Shown here one piece after another: positions 50,801-61,079 of a DNA stretch of 64,000 bases. Every line of letters begins with the position of its first letter. The stretch's first letter is position 1. The DNA comes from Anaeramoeba ignava (Eukaryota; Metamonada; Anaeramoebidae): the NCBI GenBank assembly GCA_028826165.1, contig JAPDFW010000103.1:635501-699500 (forward strand). The letters are read 5' to 3'. The position numbers and the translations under genes were made by a program. The notes beneath the pieces were generated by a model, which ran no database searches, was not told the origin of the DNA, and was given only the letters and a program-made list of their open reading frames with translations.

Positions 50801-50871
50801 TCTTGTAATTGTTTTTTTTGTTGTTTTAATTGTTTTTTTTTTTCTTGTTTTGTTTGTTTTTTTGAAGACAT
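35842..50871 (-). CDS. RNF213/mysterin-like giant AAA+ E3 ubiquitin ligase (about 4,930 aa, three frame breaks)
   Basis: Four large consecutive ORFs plus a small one form one protein. The N-terminus is a K/Q coiled stretch (residues 1-105). A degenerate AAA2 unit near 1650 has SGLGKTYQIRK. AAA3 has Walker A GETGCGKT (about 2100) and Walker B NIFFDEF. AAA4 has IVGKPG|SSKSLS split by a GT-AG intron (43170-43404) and Walker B VVILDEVALAELSPDLPLK. A CPIC cluster follows near 3750 and a CENNH...KCRICDSRI zinc-like motif near 4250, matching the spacing of RING and RZ fingers in RNF213. Frame breaks are at about 45164-45175 (A-run), 38581-38585 (A5 where neighbouring repeat units have A4) and about 36204-36215; all are single-base and in A/T runs, so probably consensus errors. 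RNF213 proteins ubiquitylate protein and bacterial lipopolysaccharide on membranes and lipid droplets; the role here is by homology. Confidence 0.85.
43172..43402. repeat. (TTTTAA)n hexamer array in the RNF213-like gene's only visible intron
   Basis: The 235-bp intron consists of TTTTAA/TTTTGA hexamers between the CCAG|GTAAAT donor and the AAAAAG|GTTC acceptor. Confidence 0.88.
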
Positions 50872-50900
50872 AATAATAAAAATAATAAAAATAGCAAATA

Positions 50901-50940
50901 AAAAAATGAAAAAAAAAATGAAAAAAAAAATGAAAAAAAA
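50901..50940 (-). promoter_or_regulatory. Tandem TTTTTTTTCA units upstream of the RNF213-like start
   Basis: Three CATTTTTTTTT units on the minus strand lie 30-70 bp before the ATG at 50871. This is the same element class as at other starts. Confidence 0.35.
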
Positions 50941-50994
50941 AAAGTGGATATTTTTAAAATTCTCCCTTTTTTTTTTATTTTTTTGTTTTTTAAT

Positions 50995-53117
50995 TTAAAT
51001 TTGGTCTTTTGTTAAAAATAAACTTTTTAATTTATATTTTTTATATTTTTGAAATCTTTTTTTAAAAATTCCACTTTTTAATGAAGTTTGTTCTGCTTGA
51101 ATTGCTTTTGTTAAAAGAAAATCTTTTAATTTATGTTGAGGAATTAATGTATTTTGAGGTATTTTTGGAAGAAATTCATTAACACAAGATTTTGAAACTG
51201 TTCGAATTCTTTTTAAAAGAAGAATTTGATTAAAAAATTTTGATTAAAAAATTTAATTAAACAAAATTATTTTTTTACCGAAAGTAAATATTTCTTTTCT
51301 TTGGGATTTTAACAGGTTGAATTCCAATCAAAACATCTATAATTTTAAATTTGATTTTAATTTTAAATTTAAATTTTAATTTTAATTTTAATTTTTAATT
51401 TTAATTTAAATATTGATTTTAATTTTAATTTTAATTTTAATTTTAATATTGATTTAATTTTAATTTTAATTTTAATTTTAATTTTAATTTTAATTTAGAT
51501 TTACGGTTTTGTTGAGATGGCATTGCTTCAGGATTATATATACTATTTGGTTCTATAAAAACCAAAACTACAATATCATTTCCAATATGTTTTTTCTTTT
51601 CAACCTATCATTAATTTTATCAATTTTTTTATTCAATAATTTTGAATAATTAAATTTCCAAAAATAAAATATTAAAAATACTTGTTGAGATTTGTTTTTG
51701 AAAGTAGGAAATAAAGTTGAAACATGAAACATAATTTCAAAATCATTCCATTTTGTATAAATACTATATTTTCCTGCACTTCCATCTTTTATAAATTATA
51801 AATTATAAATTTTAAATTTTTAATTTCAAAGATCTTTTTTTTCTAATTTATACATTTTTTATCTAATCCACCAATATAACCTTCAAAAGTTTTCAATTCC
51901 ACTTTTTCTCCAATTAAATTTAAAAAAGTTTCAAATTCTTGAGATGTTTCATCTTTTTTAATAATAAAAATATTTGTTTGTTTTCAAGATTTAAAATTTT
52001 TTGGAAAAATAAAGGAAATTATATTTAAAATTTGTTTACTATTTGATAAAATTTCATTTTCAGTAAATTGATTTGGTTTAACATAAATCACACCGAATTT
52101 ATATTCTTTATGAAACTTTTTGTTTTGTTTTTTGTTTTTTTGTGTTTTTTTTAGTGATAAAAAAAATTAATCATCAAAAAATAAAGATAATTTACTGTTG
52201 GATTTTCTAATGCCAATAAATCTTGGGCTGGACAAGAACATTTTATTAAATTTGAATTCTTTAATAAATCATCCGTTTTTTGAATAACACTTTTATAAGA
52301 AGGAGAAACACAAAAAGTACTTCTTAAACAACCTTTTTTAATTTGAGTTTTATTAATAGTATCATATTTTAAATCTTCTTTTGAAAAAATCAAAAGTTTA
52401 TAAAAAGTATTTTGATTTGAAGTTATTTCCCGAATACAAAAGAGCATATATTTTTTATTTGGATGATAAGTAGCATAACAACTATAATCTATTAAATTAA
52501 ATGGACAAAAAAGCAAAAAATTTTTGTAACTTTTTTTTTAATTGAAAAAATCAAATTAAATCAAATCAAAAACCTTTTCCTTCAAAATGAGTTGTAAATA
52601 TTGTTTCTTTTTTTTTAAAATCTAAATTTTCATCATCAGTTTCATCAAATTCTTCATTAAATTCTTCTTGTTTCCATTCTGAATTTTTTATTGTAAATAA
52701 TTCGATTTCTTTTTCTGGATCTTTTTCTTTTGGAAATTTAATTTTTTGAATTTGATTTCTTTTTGTTTTTGTTTTTGTTTTCTCTTTTATTTCAATATTT
52801 TTTTTTTGATTTGAATTTTTTTGAATTAATTTCTCATATTTTTCATCTGAATTTGAATCTGTTTCTTCAATTTGATTTTGGATTTGATTTTGATTTTGAT
52901 TTTGATTTTGATTTTGATTTTGATTTTGATTTTGGATTTGATTTTGATTTTGATTTTGATTTTGATTTTGGATTTGATTTTGATTTTGATTTTGATTTTG
53001 AATTAGATTTTGATTTTCATTTAGATTTTCATTTAGATTTTCATTTTCATTTAAATTTTCATTTAGATTTTCATTTAAAAGTTTTTGTTTATCAGAAGAA
53101 ATTGAATTTAATTCCAT
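50995..53117 (-). CDS. Rap/Ran-GAP domain protein, eight exons
   Basis: Exons (minus): 52574-53117, 52196-52488, 52040-52115, 51854-51952, 51682-51785, 51505-51604, 51279-51336 and 50995-51196. Introns are 68-168 bp, GT-AG, with consistent phases, giving 491 aa. Residues 15-85 are an Asn/Gln-rich NQNQ/NENL repeat. The RapGAP domain reads KFGVIYVKPNQFTENEILSN, FETFLNLIGEKVELKTFEGY, IGGLDKK, IYTKWNDFEIMFHVSTLFP, QQVEKKKHIGNDIVVLVF and LKDFLLTKAIQAEQ. The HIGND motif keeps the 'Asn thumb' (about N381) used by Rap GAPs to hydrolyse Rap-GTP, so activity is plausible. The last acceptor is chosen as GAACAG|TTTC because it keeps the frame; an AG 11 bp upstream would need a one-base correction. It sits between and co-directional with the RNF213-like and OCRL-like genes. 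Confidence 0.85.
51350..51500. repeat. Hexamer array in RapGAP intron 6
   Basis: TTTTAA-type repeat inside the 168-bp intron 51337-51504. It is the only long intron of this gene; the others are 68-87 bp and repeat-poor. Confidence 0.8.
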
Positions 53118-53146
53118 TTTTGTGTTTTTTAAATTAAATTAAATAA

Positions 53147-53190
53147 GAAAATGAAAGAAAAAAAATGAAAAAAAAAAGAAGAAAAAAAAT
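53147..53190 (-). promoter_or_regulatory. TTTCATTTTTTTTTC motif upstream of RapGAP start
   Basis: Minus-strand T-rich stretch with two CATTTT units, about 30-70 bp before the ATG at 53117. Confidence 0.3.
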
Positions 53191-53268
53191 TTTTTTTCGT
53201 TTTAGTTTTTAATTGAAAAAAAAAATAAGAAAGAAGAAAGAAAAAGCAAAAAAACAAAAACAAAAACA

Positions 53269-56200
53269 TTAAACCAAAACGAAATGAAGTAAAAATTCAA
53301 GTCTTTTTCGAGTATCTTTGAGTACTTGTTTTTTATCTGTAAAAGGAGGTCTTAAAATAACACTTGAAAATACATAAGCTAATTTAAAAATTTTTTTCCG
53401 AATTCAAATTTTAATTTTAATTTAAAATTATAAATTAATTTTAATTTTAATTTTAATTTTAATTATAAATTTTAATTTTAATTATAAATTAATTTTAAAT
53501 TAATTTTAATTTTGATTTTAATTTTAAATTTTAATATTTAATTACCAATATTTTCTGGATTTAAAGAATTTGATTTAGAATGTTTTAATAATTCTCTAAT
53601 AAAACTGATTATGTAGATAAAAACGTGATAATGAGCACTCGGAAGTTGCTTAACAATTTTCAAACAATCAATATAAGAAGAACTATTTTCTATGCAAGCC
53701 TTATACATAGTATAAGGAATAACAGGAACAGGTAAAGAGGATAAAAACATCAAAATAGATTCAGCCATTGAATAACAAGTTGCATCTATTGAAAAAGGTT
53801 GATCTGTATCAAGACATTCTCTAATTTGCTCCATTTCTTTTGTATCTCCAGTTTCTAGAAAAATATTTGGTTCGTGTAATCCGTTATTGTAAATGTAATT
53901 TGTCATTCTCCATAATTCTTTTGGTATAGACATTTCTGTTGTTGATTTTTCATTTAAAGATGCAAATCTAATAGGTCGTGGTTGATTTACTAATGTTTCA
54001 AGACTTGTTGCAAAACAACTTCTTAGATAATTTCCAGTTACAGATATCTAAATTTTTTAATTTTAATATTGATTTTAATTTCAATTTTAATTTTAATTTT
54101 AATATTAATTTTAATTTTTTATCCGATTTTAATTTAAATTTTAATTTTAATTTTAATTTTAATTTTAATTTTAATTTTAAATTTTAATTTTAATTTTAAT
54201 TTTAATTTTAATTTTAAATTTAATTTTAAATTAATTTTAATTTTAATTTTAATTTTAATTTTAATTTTAATTTTAATTTTAATTTTAATTTTAAATTTTA
54301 ATTTCAATTTTAATTTTAATTTTAATTTTAATTTTAATTTTAATTTTTAATTTTAATTTTAATTTTAATTTTAATTTTAATTTAAATTTTAATTTTAGAT
54401 TTTAATTTTAATTTTAATTTAAATTTTAATTTTAAATTTTAATTTTAATTTTAAATTTTAATTTTAATTTAAATTTTAAATTAATTTTAATTTTAATTTT
54501 AATTTTAATTTTAATTTTAATTTTAATTTTAATTTAAATTTTAATTTTAATTTTAATTTTAATTTTAATTTTAATTTACAAAATGATCTTTTCCATTTTC
54601 TAAATGAATAATTAAAATATCATCCAAAACATCATTTAAACTATTTAAAAGTAAAGCTGAATTATTATCAACAAGAACAGTAAGAGAGATTTTTGTTTCA
54701 CAACCTGGAAGAATTATTCCACAATTTTTATCAACAGTAATCCAAGGTTTACAAATTTCAGACTCATTAAGTTTGGGAATAAATTTAAACTGAACCCAAA
54801 CAGAGCCTGTATTAGAAAGAATAAGTGATTGTGTCACAGGAATATTATATTTCATATCTTTAAAACTAAATTGATGAGCATTAATTGCTGCATTTGGTAT
54901 TGATTCATTTTCCATTCTGTCAAGTTCTTTTATCAACTTGTTTTGATATTCTCGTCTTTTTTCTGGAATTATTGAATTCACTTGAATTGTGAAAATTGAT
55001 GAAACTGCTTTATGATCTGATGATAAAAACTCATGCCTTCGATATTCTTCACATTCAATATCATTTCCATAATATAAAATACGATCACACCAAGCAGGAA
55101 TTCTTTTCTTTTCACTTTTAATTTTAATTTTAATTTTAATTTTTTAAATGAATTTTAATTTTTTATCCGATTTGAATTTTAATTTTAATTTTAATTTTAA
55201 TTTTAATTTTAATTTTAATTTTGATTTTAATTTTAATTTTAATTTTAATTTTAATTTTAATTTTGATTTTAATTTTGATTTTAATTTTAATTTTAATTTT
55301 GATTTTAATTTTGATTTTAATTTTAATTTTAATTTTAAATTTTTATCCGATTTTAATTTTAATTTTGATTTTGATTTTAATTTTAAATTTTAATTTTAAT
55401 TTTAATTTGAATTTTAATTTTAATTTTAATTTTAATTTTAATTTTAATTTTATAAATGAATTTTAATTTTTTATCCGATTTGAATTTAAATTTTGATTTT
55501 AATTTTAATTTTAATTTTAATTTTAATTTTAATTTTAATTTTAATTTTGATTTTAATTTTAATTTTAATTTTAATTTTAATTTTAATTTTAAATTTTAAT
55601 TTGAATTTTAATTTTATTTTTATTTTTATTTTTAATTTACCTTGTATCATAATTATCAGATTGTGGATCATATTTGTAAGTTGGTGCAAATGTAATTTTA
55701 GGTTCTTTAAATTGTGAAAATGCTACTCCTGCTTTCATTTGAGCTTGAAGTTGATCTTTTTCAAAAAGAGCATCAAATTCTTTTTTTTCTATCATTGCTT
55801 TAACACTTTTATCAGGAAAAGAAATTCTATAATTTAAATCTCCAAACCAAAAAACCATATCAGAATCAAATATTGTTTTTCCTGATGTTTTGTCATTAAA
55901 TGTTAATCCATTTGTGATATTTCTTTGATCTTGATTTCTTTTGTTAACACTTTTGAGATGACAAGCAAGATGACTATTAATAATAATGATATTACTATCA
56001 TAACAATTAAATTTAACTGCAACTGCTCCTTTATTTCCCTTTTAGATAATGAAAGAATTTAAATATTTATTGAATTTAAATATTTTATAAATTTAAATAT
56101 TTTTTGGATTTAAATATTTATGAATTTAAATATTTATTAATTTAAATATTTATAAATTTAAATATTTAATAAATTTAAATATTTATTAATTTAAATATTT

Positions 56201-58676
56201 TATAAATTTAAATATTTTATGAATTTAAATATTTTATTGAATTTAAATATTTTATAAATTTAAATATTTTATAAATTTAAATATTTTATAAATTTAAATA
56301 TTTTATAAATTTAAATATTTATGAATTTAAATATTTTTTGGATTTAAATATTTATTAATTTAAATATTTATTGAATTTAAATATTTTATAAATTTAAATA
56401 TTTTTTGGATTTAAATATTTATGAATTTAAATATTTAATAAATTTAAATATTTTATGAATTTAAATATTTTATAAATTTAAATATTTATTAATTTAAATA
56501 TTTATTGAATTTAAATATTTTATGAATTTAAATATCTTATTGAATTTAAATATTTATTGAATTTAAATATTTTATAAATTTAAATATTTTATAAATTTAA
56601 ATATTTTATAAATTTAAATATTTTATTAATTTAAATATTTTATTGAATTTAAATATTTTATAAATTTAAATATTTTATGAATTTAAATATTTTATAAATA
56701 TTTTTACTAAAATTCCCATAACTCCAACAGCAACATCATCAACTTGAATATCACTAATAAAATTTGAATGTATCTTTTTTACATAAACACAAACCATAAT
56801 TCCTGCAAGTAATTTTGTTTTAATCTATTTTTTTAAATTTTAATTTTAATTCAAATTTTAATTTTAATTTTGATTTTAATTTTAAAAAATAATCACAGGA
56901 ACATATTCTTCAGGATGTTTTTCTAACATTTTTTGGATATAATCTTCCCAATTTTTTGCTTTTGTATGATCATTTCCAATTATTGCTGAAGCTGTCATAT
57001 CAATTTCTTGGAATCTAAATATTTTTAAATTTAAATATTTTATAAATTTAAATATTTTATGAATTTAAATATTTATGAATTTAAATATTTTATAAATTTA
57101 AATATTTTATTGAATTTAAATATAAATCACCCTAAAGCAATAATATCTGGTGTTCCATTATCATCACGAACCCAATCAGAAATATCTTCTTCTGGTTTTT
57201 GAGAATTAACATTCCAAGTTCCCATTAATACACGCATAGGTTTTTTCTCAGAAAATTCAGCTTTTTTCTTCATTAATTCATGATGAATCCATTCTTCTCT
57301 AAGTTTAGAAAACATAGGAGAACGAGAAACATGAGCTTCATTTTCATTTTCCAATTCTTTAAATTGTGAATTTTTTCGATTTTTTGGAGAAGTAGAAACA
57401 ACTAAAGAATATTTAAAATTATTTTAATATTTTTAATATTTTTAATATTTGAAATAGAATTTGTTTATTAATTCAACCATCAGTAAAAATTTGTTCATTT
57501 CCATCTTTCCTATAGTTTAAAATCCAAGAATGATGAGTTTCTCCAATATCTTTTGAAGAAAAACTGGATTTTTGAGCAAGTCTTAAAGCTCTTGCTAATT
57601 CTTTTTGAATATGTTGAATTGTATTTGATGGCGCTTTGATTTTATAAGTAATATCAGGTAGTTTAATTGATAATGTTGATTCATCTCCTCCCTTTTTAAA
57701 AGAATTAATAATTTTGATTTTAATTTTAATTTTGATTTTGATTTTGATTTTGATTTTAATTTTGATTTTGATTTTGATTTTAATTTTAATTTTAATTTTG
57801 ATTTTAATTTTGATTTTGATTTTAATTTTAATTTTAATTTTGATTTTAATTTTGATTTTAATTTTGATTTTAATTTTGATTTTGATTTTAATTTTGATTT
57901 TGATTTTGATTTTGATTTTGATTTTGATTTTGATTTTAATTTTAATTTTAATTTTGATTTTGATTTTGATTTTAATTTTGATTTTGATTTTGATTTTGAT
58001 TTTAATTTTGATTTTGATTTTGATTTTGATTTTGATTTTAATTTTTTGATTTTGATTTTGATTTTAATTTTGATTTTGATTTTAATTTTAATTTTGATTT
58101 TAATTTTAATTTTAATTTTAATTTTAATTTTGATTTTGATTTTGATTTTAATTTTAATTTTAATTTTAATTTTGATTTTAATTTTAATTTTAATTTTAAT
58201 TTTGATTTTGATTTTGATTTTAATTTTAATTTTTACCATAATTTCCCAATCAGAACAAATTGCAAGAACTGCTTCACTTTCAAATCGATTTCTTTTTTTC
58301 TTTATGATAAATAATCTTTTAATTTAATTTAATTTAAAAAAATTTTTTTTTTGCAATTTAAGATTTAAATAATTCATAATCAATAATATTCTTCATTTAA
58401 AAAATTTACGCCAATTCAAATTCTGATAAATTGGTTGATATTAAAGCTAGTGTTTTCTTTTCTTGTTTTCCTTGTTGATCAAACAATTTAATATCATGAA
58501 TGTAAAAAATAAATTAGATAAAAAAAAATATTTTTTTTTAGTCAAGAAAAGAAAAGAAAATAAAATAAAATAAATTTTAAATTAAAATTTGTTTTTAAAA
58601 AGTAATAAAAGGATATAAATATAATATTTTCTGTTGGTTGAAGTTCTTTTTTAAATTTATGAAGATTAAAATCCAT
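53269..58676 (-). CDS. OCRL/INPP5B-like inositol polyphosphate 5-phosphatase, eleven exons
   Basis: Exons (minus): 58617-58676, 58410-58501, 58237-58315, 57478-57691, 57131-57401, 56897-57014, 56708-56824, 55641-56038, 54580-55114, 53546-54047 and 53269-53378. All phases agree; 831 aa. A PH-like N-terminus (ENIIFIHDIKLF, LALISTN, LALFIIKKKRN) is followed by the phosphatase: GTWNVN (209), DIIALGFQEIDM, YVKKIHSNFISD, GNKGAVAVKF, NSHLACHL, GDLNYRI, PAWCDRIL and SSDHKAV. An ASH domain ends DHFISVTGNYLRSCF, and a RhoGAP-like domain has IPKELWRM, FLSSLPVPVI and FIRELLKH. The RhoGAP arginine finger position reads NIFLETG without Arg, as in inactive OCRL-type domains. The enzyme removes the 5-phosphate of PI(4,5)P2 at endosomes/Golgi (family knowledge). 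Intron 1 is AT-AC; the others are GT-AG. Confidence 0.9.
53405..53544. repeat. Hexamer repeats in OCRL-like intron 10
   Basis: TTTTAA and TTATAA units inside the 167-bp intron 53379-53545. Confidence 0.8.
54055..54576. repeat. (TTTTAA)n array in OCRL-like intron 9
   Basis: The 532-bp intron 54048-54579 is nearly pure hexamer, with one TTTTTTATCCGATTT insert shared with the intron 55115-55640. Confidence 0.9.
55118..55636. repeat. (TTTTAA)n array in OCRL-like intron 8, with TTTATCCGATTT inserts
   Basis: The 526-bp intron 55115-55640 is a hexamer array containing three copies of a TTTTTATCCGATTT block (about 55155, 55345 and 55470), one of the few GC-containing words in these arrays. Confidence 0.9.
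56046..56703. repeat. AATTTAAATATTTTAT palindromic-core repeat in OCRL-like intron 7
   Basis: The 669-bp intron 56039-56707 is built from 16-18-bp units with core AATTTAAATATTT, partly self-complementary. A shorter patch of the same unit fills part of intron 5 (57020-57125). No hexamers occur here. Confidence 0.9.
57710..58233. repeat. (TTTTGA/TTTTAA)n array in OCRL-like intron 3
   Basis: The 545-bp intron 57692-58236 is rich in the TTTTGA variant. It produces long spurious KIKIK/KSKSK and ILILIL ORFs. Confidence 0.9.
58502..58616 (-). other. AT-AC intron, U12-type candidate
   Basis: Intron 1 of the OCRL-like gene starts ATATCCTTTT and ends TTTTTTAC. No GT occurs in exon 1 or at the junction, and no AG lies near the 3' end, so GT-AG splicing does not fit. 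Joining at AT...AC is phase 0 and gives ENIIF-IHDIKLF, a natural strand of the PH-like domain. TTTCTTGAC, 30 nt before the AC, resembles the U12 branch site TTCCTTRAC. Confidence 0.7.
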
Positions 58677-58680
58677 AAGA

Positions 58681-58733
58681 AAAAGAAAAAGAAAAAAATG
58701 AAAAAAAATGAAAAAAAAAATGAAAAAAAAAAA
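58681..58733 (-). promoter_or_regulatory. Repeated CATTTTTTTT units upstream of OCRL-like start
   Basis: Minus-strand T-rich region with three CATTTTTTT units and CTTTTT runs directly before the ATG at 58676. The divergent ankyrin-BTB gene starts at 58840, so the 163-bp spacer probably holds both promoters. Confidence 0.35.
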
Positions 58734-58839
58734 TTAAAAATCATTTTTTCTAAAATTTTCTAATTCATTTTCCTTTTGCTTTCCCTTTTTCTCTTATTAT
58801 ATTTTTTATTTTATTTTATTTTACCTTTTTCCTTTTTAA

Positions 58840-60968
58840 ATGGAAAGTATTTTTGATGCTCTTTCTCAATCTGATTACCAAAACTTAAAAATACTTTTAG
58901 ATTCAGGGATTGATCCAAATATTACAGATGTAATAATTAATTCATAAATAATTTACATTTTAAAAACTTTTCCCAAAAGAAAAAAAAAATTTTTAAAAAA
59001 GAAAAAAAAAATTTTTTTTTAATAATTTAAATTTATATTTAAAACAAAAATTACAGCAAGTAAATTCTCTTAAATTATCTTTAAAACTCAAATTTAAACC
59101 CAAAAATCAAATTTAAATTACAAATAAAGGAAGTAATTTTTCCGAATTGTTTTTTTATAAAAATCAAAAAGAAAATATTTAATATATTTTTTTGATTTTG
59201 ATTTTTATTTTAGAATGGATATACTCCCTTATTCTATATTTGCACATATCAATTACCTCTAGAATTTGCATCTCTTCTCCTCTCAGCTGGAGCTGATGTT
59301 AATGCAAAGGCAGTAATTTATTTATTTATTAATTTATTTATTGATTTCCCAAAATTTTATTGAATATGAATTAAATTTTCTTTTTAGAAAGTAAATCAAT
59401 CACATTTTCAATTTTAGTTCAAAAAATTTTTTTTTCTTCTTCTTCTTCTTCTTCTTCTTAATAAATTCATTAATTTTGTTTATAAAAAAAATCAAATGAA
59501 AAGGTTGTAAATATTAATAACATATTTTTATTTTTTCATCAAATCAAGTGAAACAAAATATTTTAAATTGTAATTTTTGTTTCTTCCTTTTTTTTTTTAG
59601 AATCGAACTTTATTACAGCATGCTTGCATTAAAAAAGTTTCTCTTGATGTTTTAGAATTAATTTTAACTTCAGGTGCTGAAGTTAATGCAAGAACAGGAG
59701 TATATATTTTTAATAAATAAATTTTTTATTTTTATTTTTAATATTATTTATTTTTATTTTTAATATTTTTGGAAAAAATTTAGTATGTAATTTTGACAAT
59801 AAAAATTGAAAAAGAAATTTGTTTATTTTATTTTATTTCGAATATCCCATTTTTAGATGGTAATAATATTATTATTATCATTTAGTTTTTTTTTTTTGGT
59901 TTTAATTTTTTCATCTGAAATTTGAATTAAAAATAAAAATAAATAATATTAATTCAGAAAAAAACCGCATTACATCATGCTTGTCATCATAATTGTGGTA
60001 TTCCTCTTATAAAATTATTACTTGATTATGGTGCAGATTTATCTACACAAGATGTATTCTTAATTTTAATATTTACATAAAACAAAACAAAAAATTTACT
60101 TTTATTTTTAATATTTTATAAAAAATTAGATGGTTTGTGATTTTTGTTTTATTTGTTTTAATTTCAATATTAAATTTAAATTTAAATTAGTTTGTAAGTT
60201 ATTCTGAATTTTTATGAATTCTTATGAATTCTTATCGGATAAACAAAACAGGGTAAAACACCAAGAGATAGCGCGAAAAGCAAAGAATTAAAAGAATTTC
60301 TTGATAGTTATGAATCAATAACATCTGATATGGATAAATTATTCCGCTCGCAAATAGGATGTGATATTACTTTGACAACATGTGATGACAAAATATCGTT
60401 TCATAAAGTGCTTTTTTTCCATCGAGTGGGGCATTCTCATCTGGAGAAAATACAGAGAGTGTTCCGCAGTAAAACAAGGAACGAGGTCATCAGGTTTATG
60501 AAGTGGATTTATTCAGGAATTCTTGACAATCGATTAACAAATTATTCAGCATTTGAACAAGAACTTGGAATCATTGATTTCAAAAAAAAAACAGGAAGAA
60601 ATGGATTGATTATTGATTTGCAAAAATGTTATTTAGATGATAAATCAAAGGATTTCCAAATATTTGTGGATTCTGTTCCCATTCCAGTTCATAAGTTCAT
60701 TCTGATAGCAAGAAGTGGTTTGTATCGAGGAATGTTTTCAAGTGTTGTTGATGATTCTAATAAGGTTACTGATTATAGTGGAAGAAGTTTAGAAACTCTT
60801 CAACAGTTGATTAAATTTTTTTATATAGATTCTATTGATCTTGGTCTTTCTGAAGATGTTTTGATTGAATTAAATGAAGGAATAGATTTTTATCAATTGT
60901 CTGCAAATACTACTTTGCCTTATGAAATTGAATCTTCAAGAAAAGCAAGAGAACAACAAAAAGTTTAA
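58840..60968 (+). CDS. Ankyrin-repeat / BTB protein, five exons
   Basis: Exons are 58840-58929, 59214-59312, 59601-59699, 59958-60053 and 60252-60968; all introns are phase 0 and GT-AG. The product is 366 aa. Each of the first four exons encodes about one ankyrin repeat (LKILLDSGIDPNITD, FASLLLSAGADVNAKA, LELILTSGAEVNARTG, IKLLLDYGADLSTQD). The last exon carries tandem BTB-like modules: KLFRSQIGCDITLTTCDDKI, FHKVLFFHR; and DFQIFVDSVPIPVHKFILIA, RSGLYRGMFSSVVDDSNKV. The second module matches the C-terminal module of the RCC1-BTB family (RSELYRGMF...NKVTDYS). The regular exon-per-repeat layout suggests growth by exon duplication. It probably acts as a protein-recognition adaptor (inference). 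Codon use in the last exon is slightly less AT-rich than in the cluster genes. Confidence 0.88.
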
Positions 60969-61079
60969 TTTTTCTTTTGATTTTTAACAGAATTAAAGTT
61001 TAATTTGAATCAAAAAAAAAATCAAATTTTTTTATAAATTTTTATCAACAACTCAAAAAAATTATTTACAAAATTAAAT

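Noticed and set aside
57595-58327. Long KIKIK/KSKSK and ILILIL open frames on both strands
   Set aside because: They are translations of the 6-bp TTTTAA/TTTTGA array inside an intron of the OCRL-like gene; the same artefact explains similar frames at 9149-9503, 21346-21870, 22468-22877, 23326-23508 and 55148-55717.
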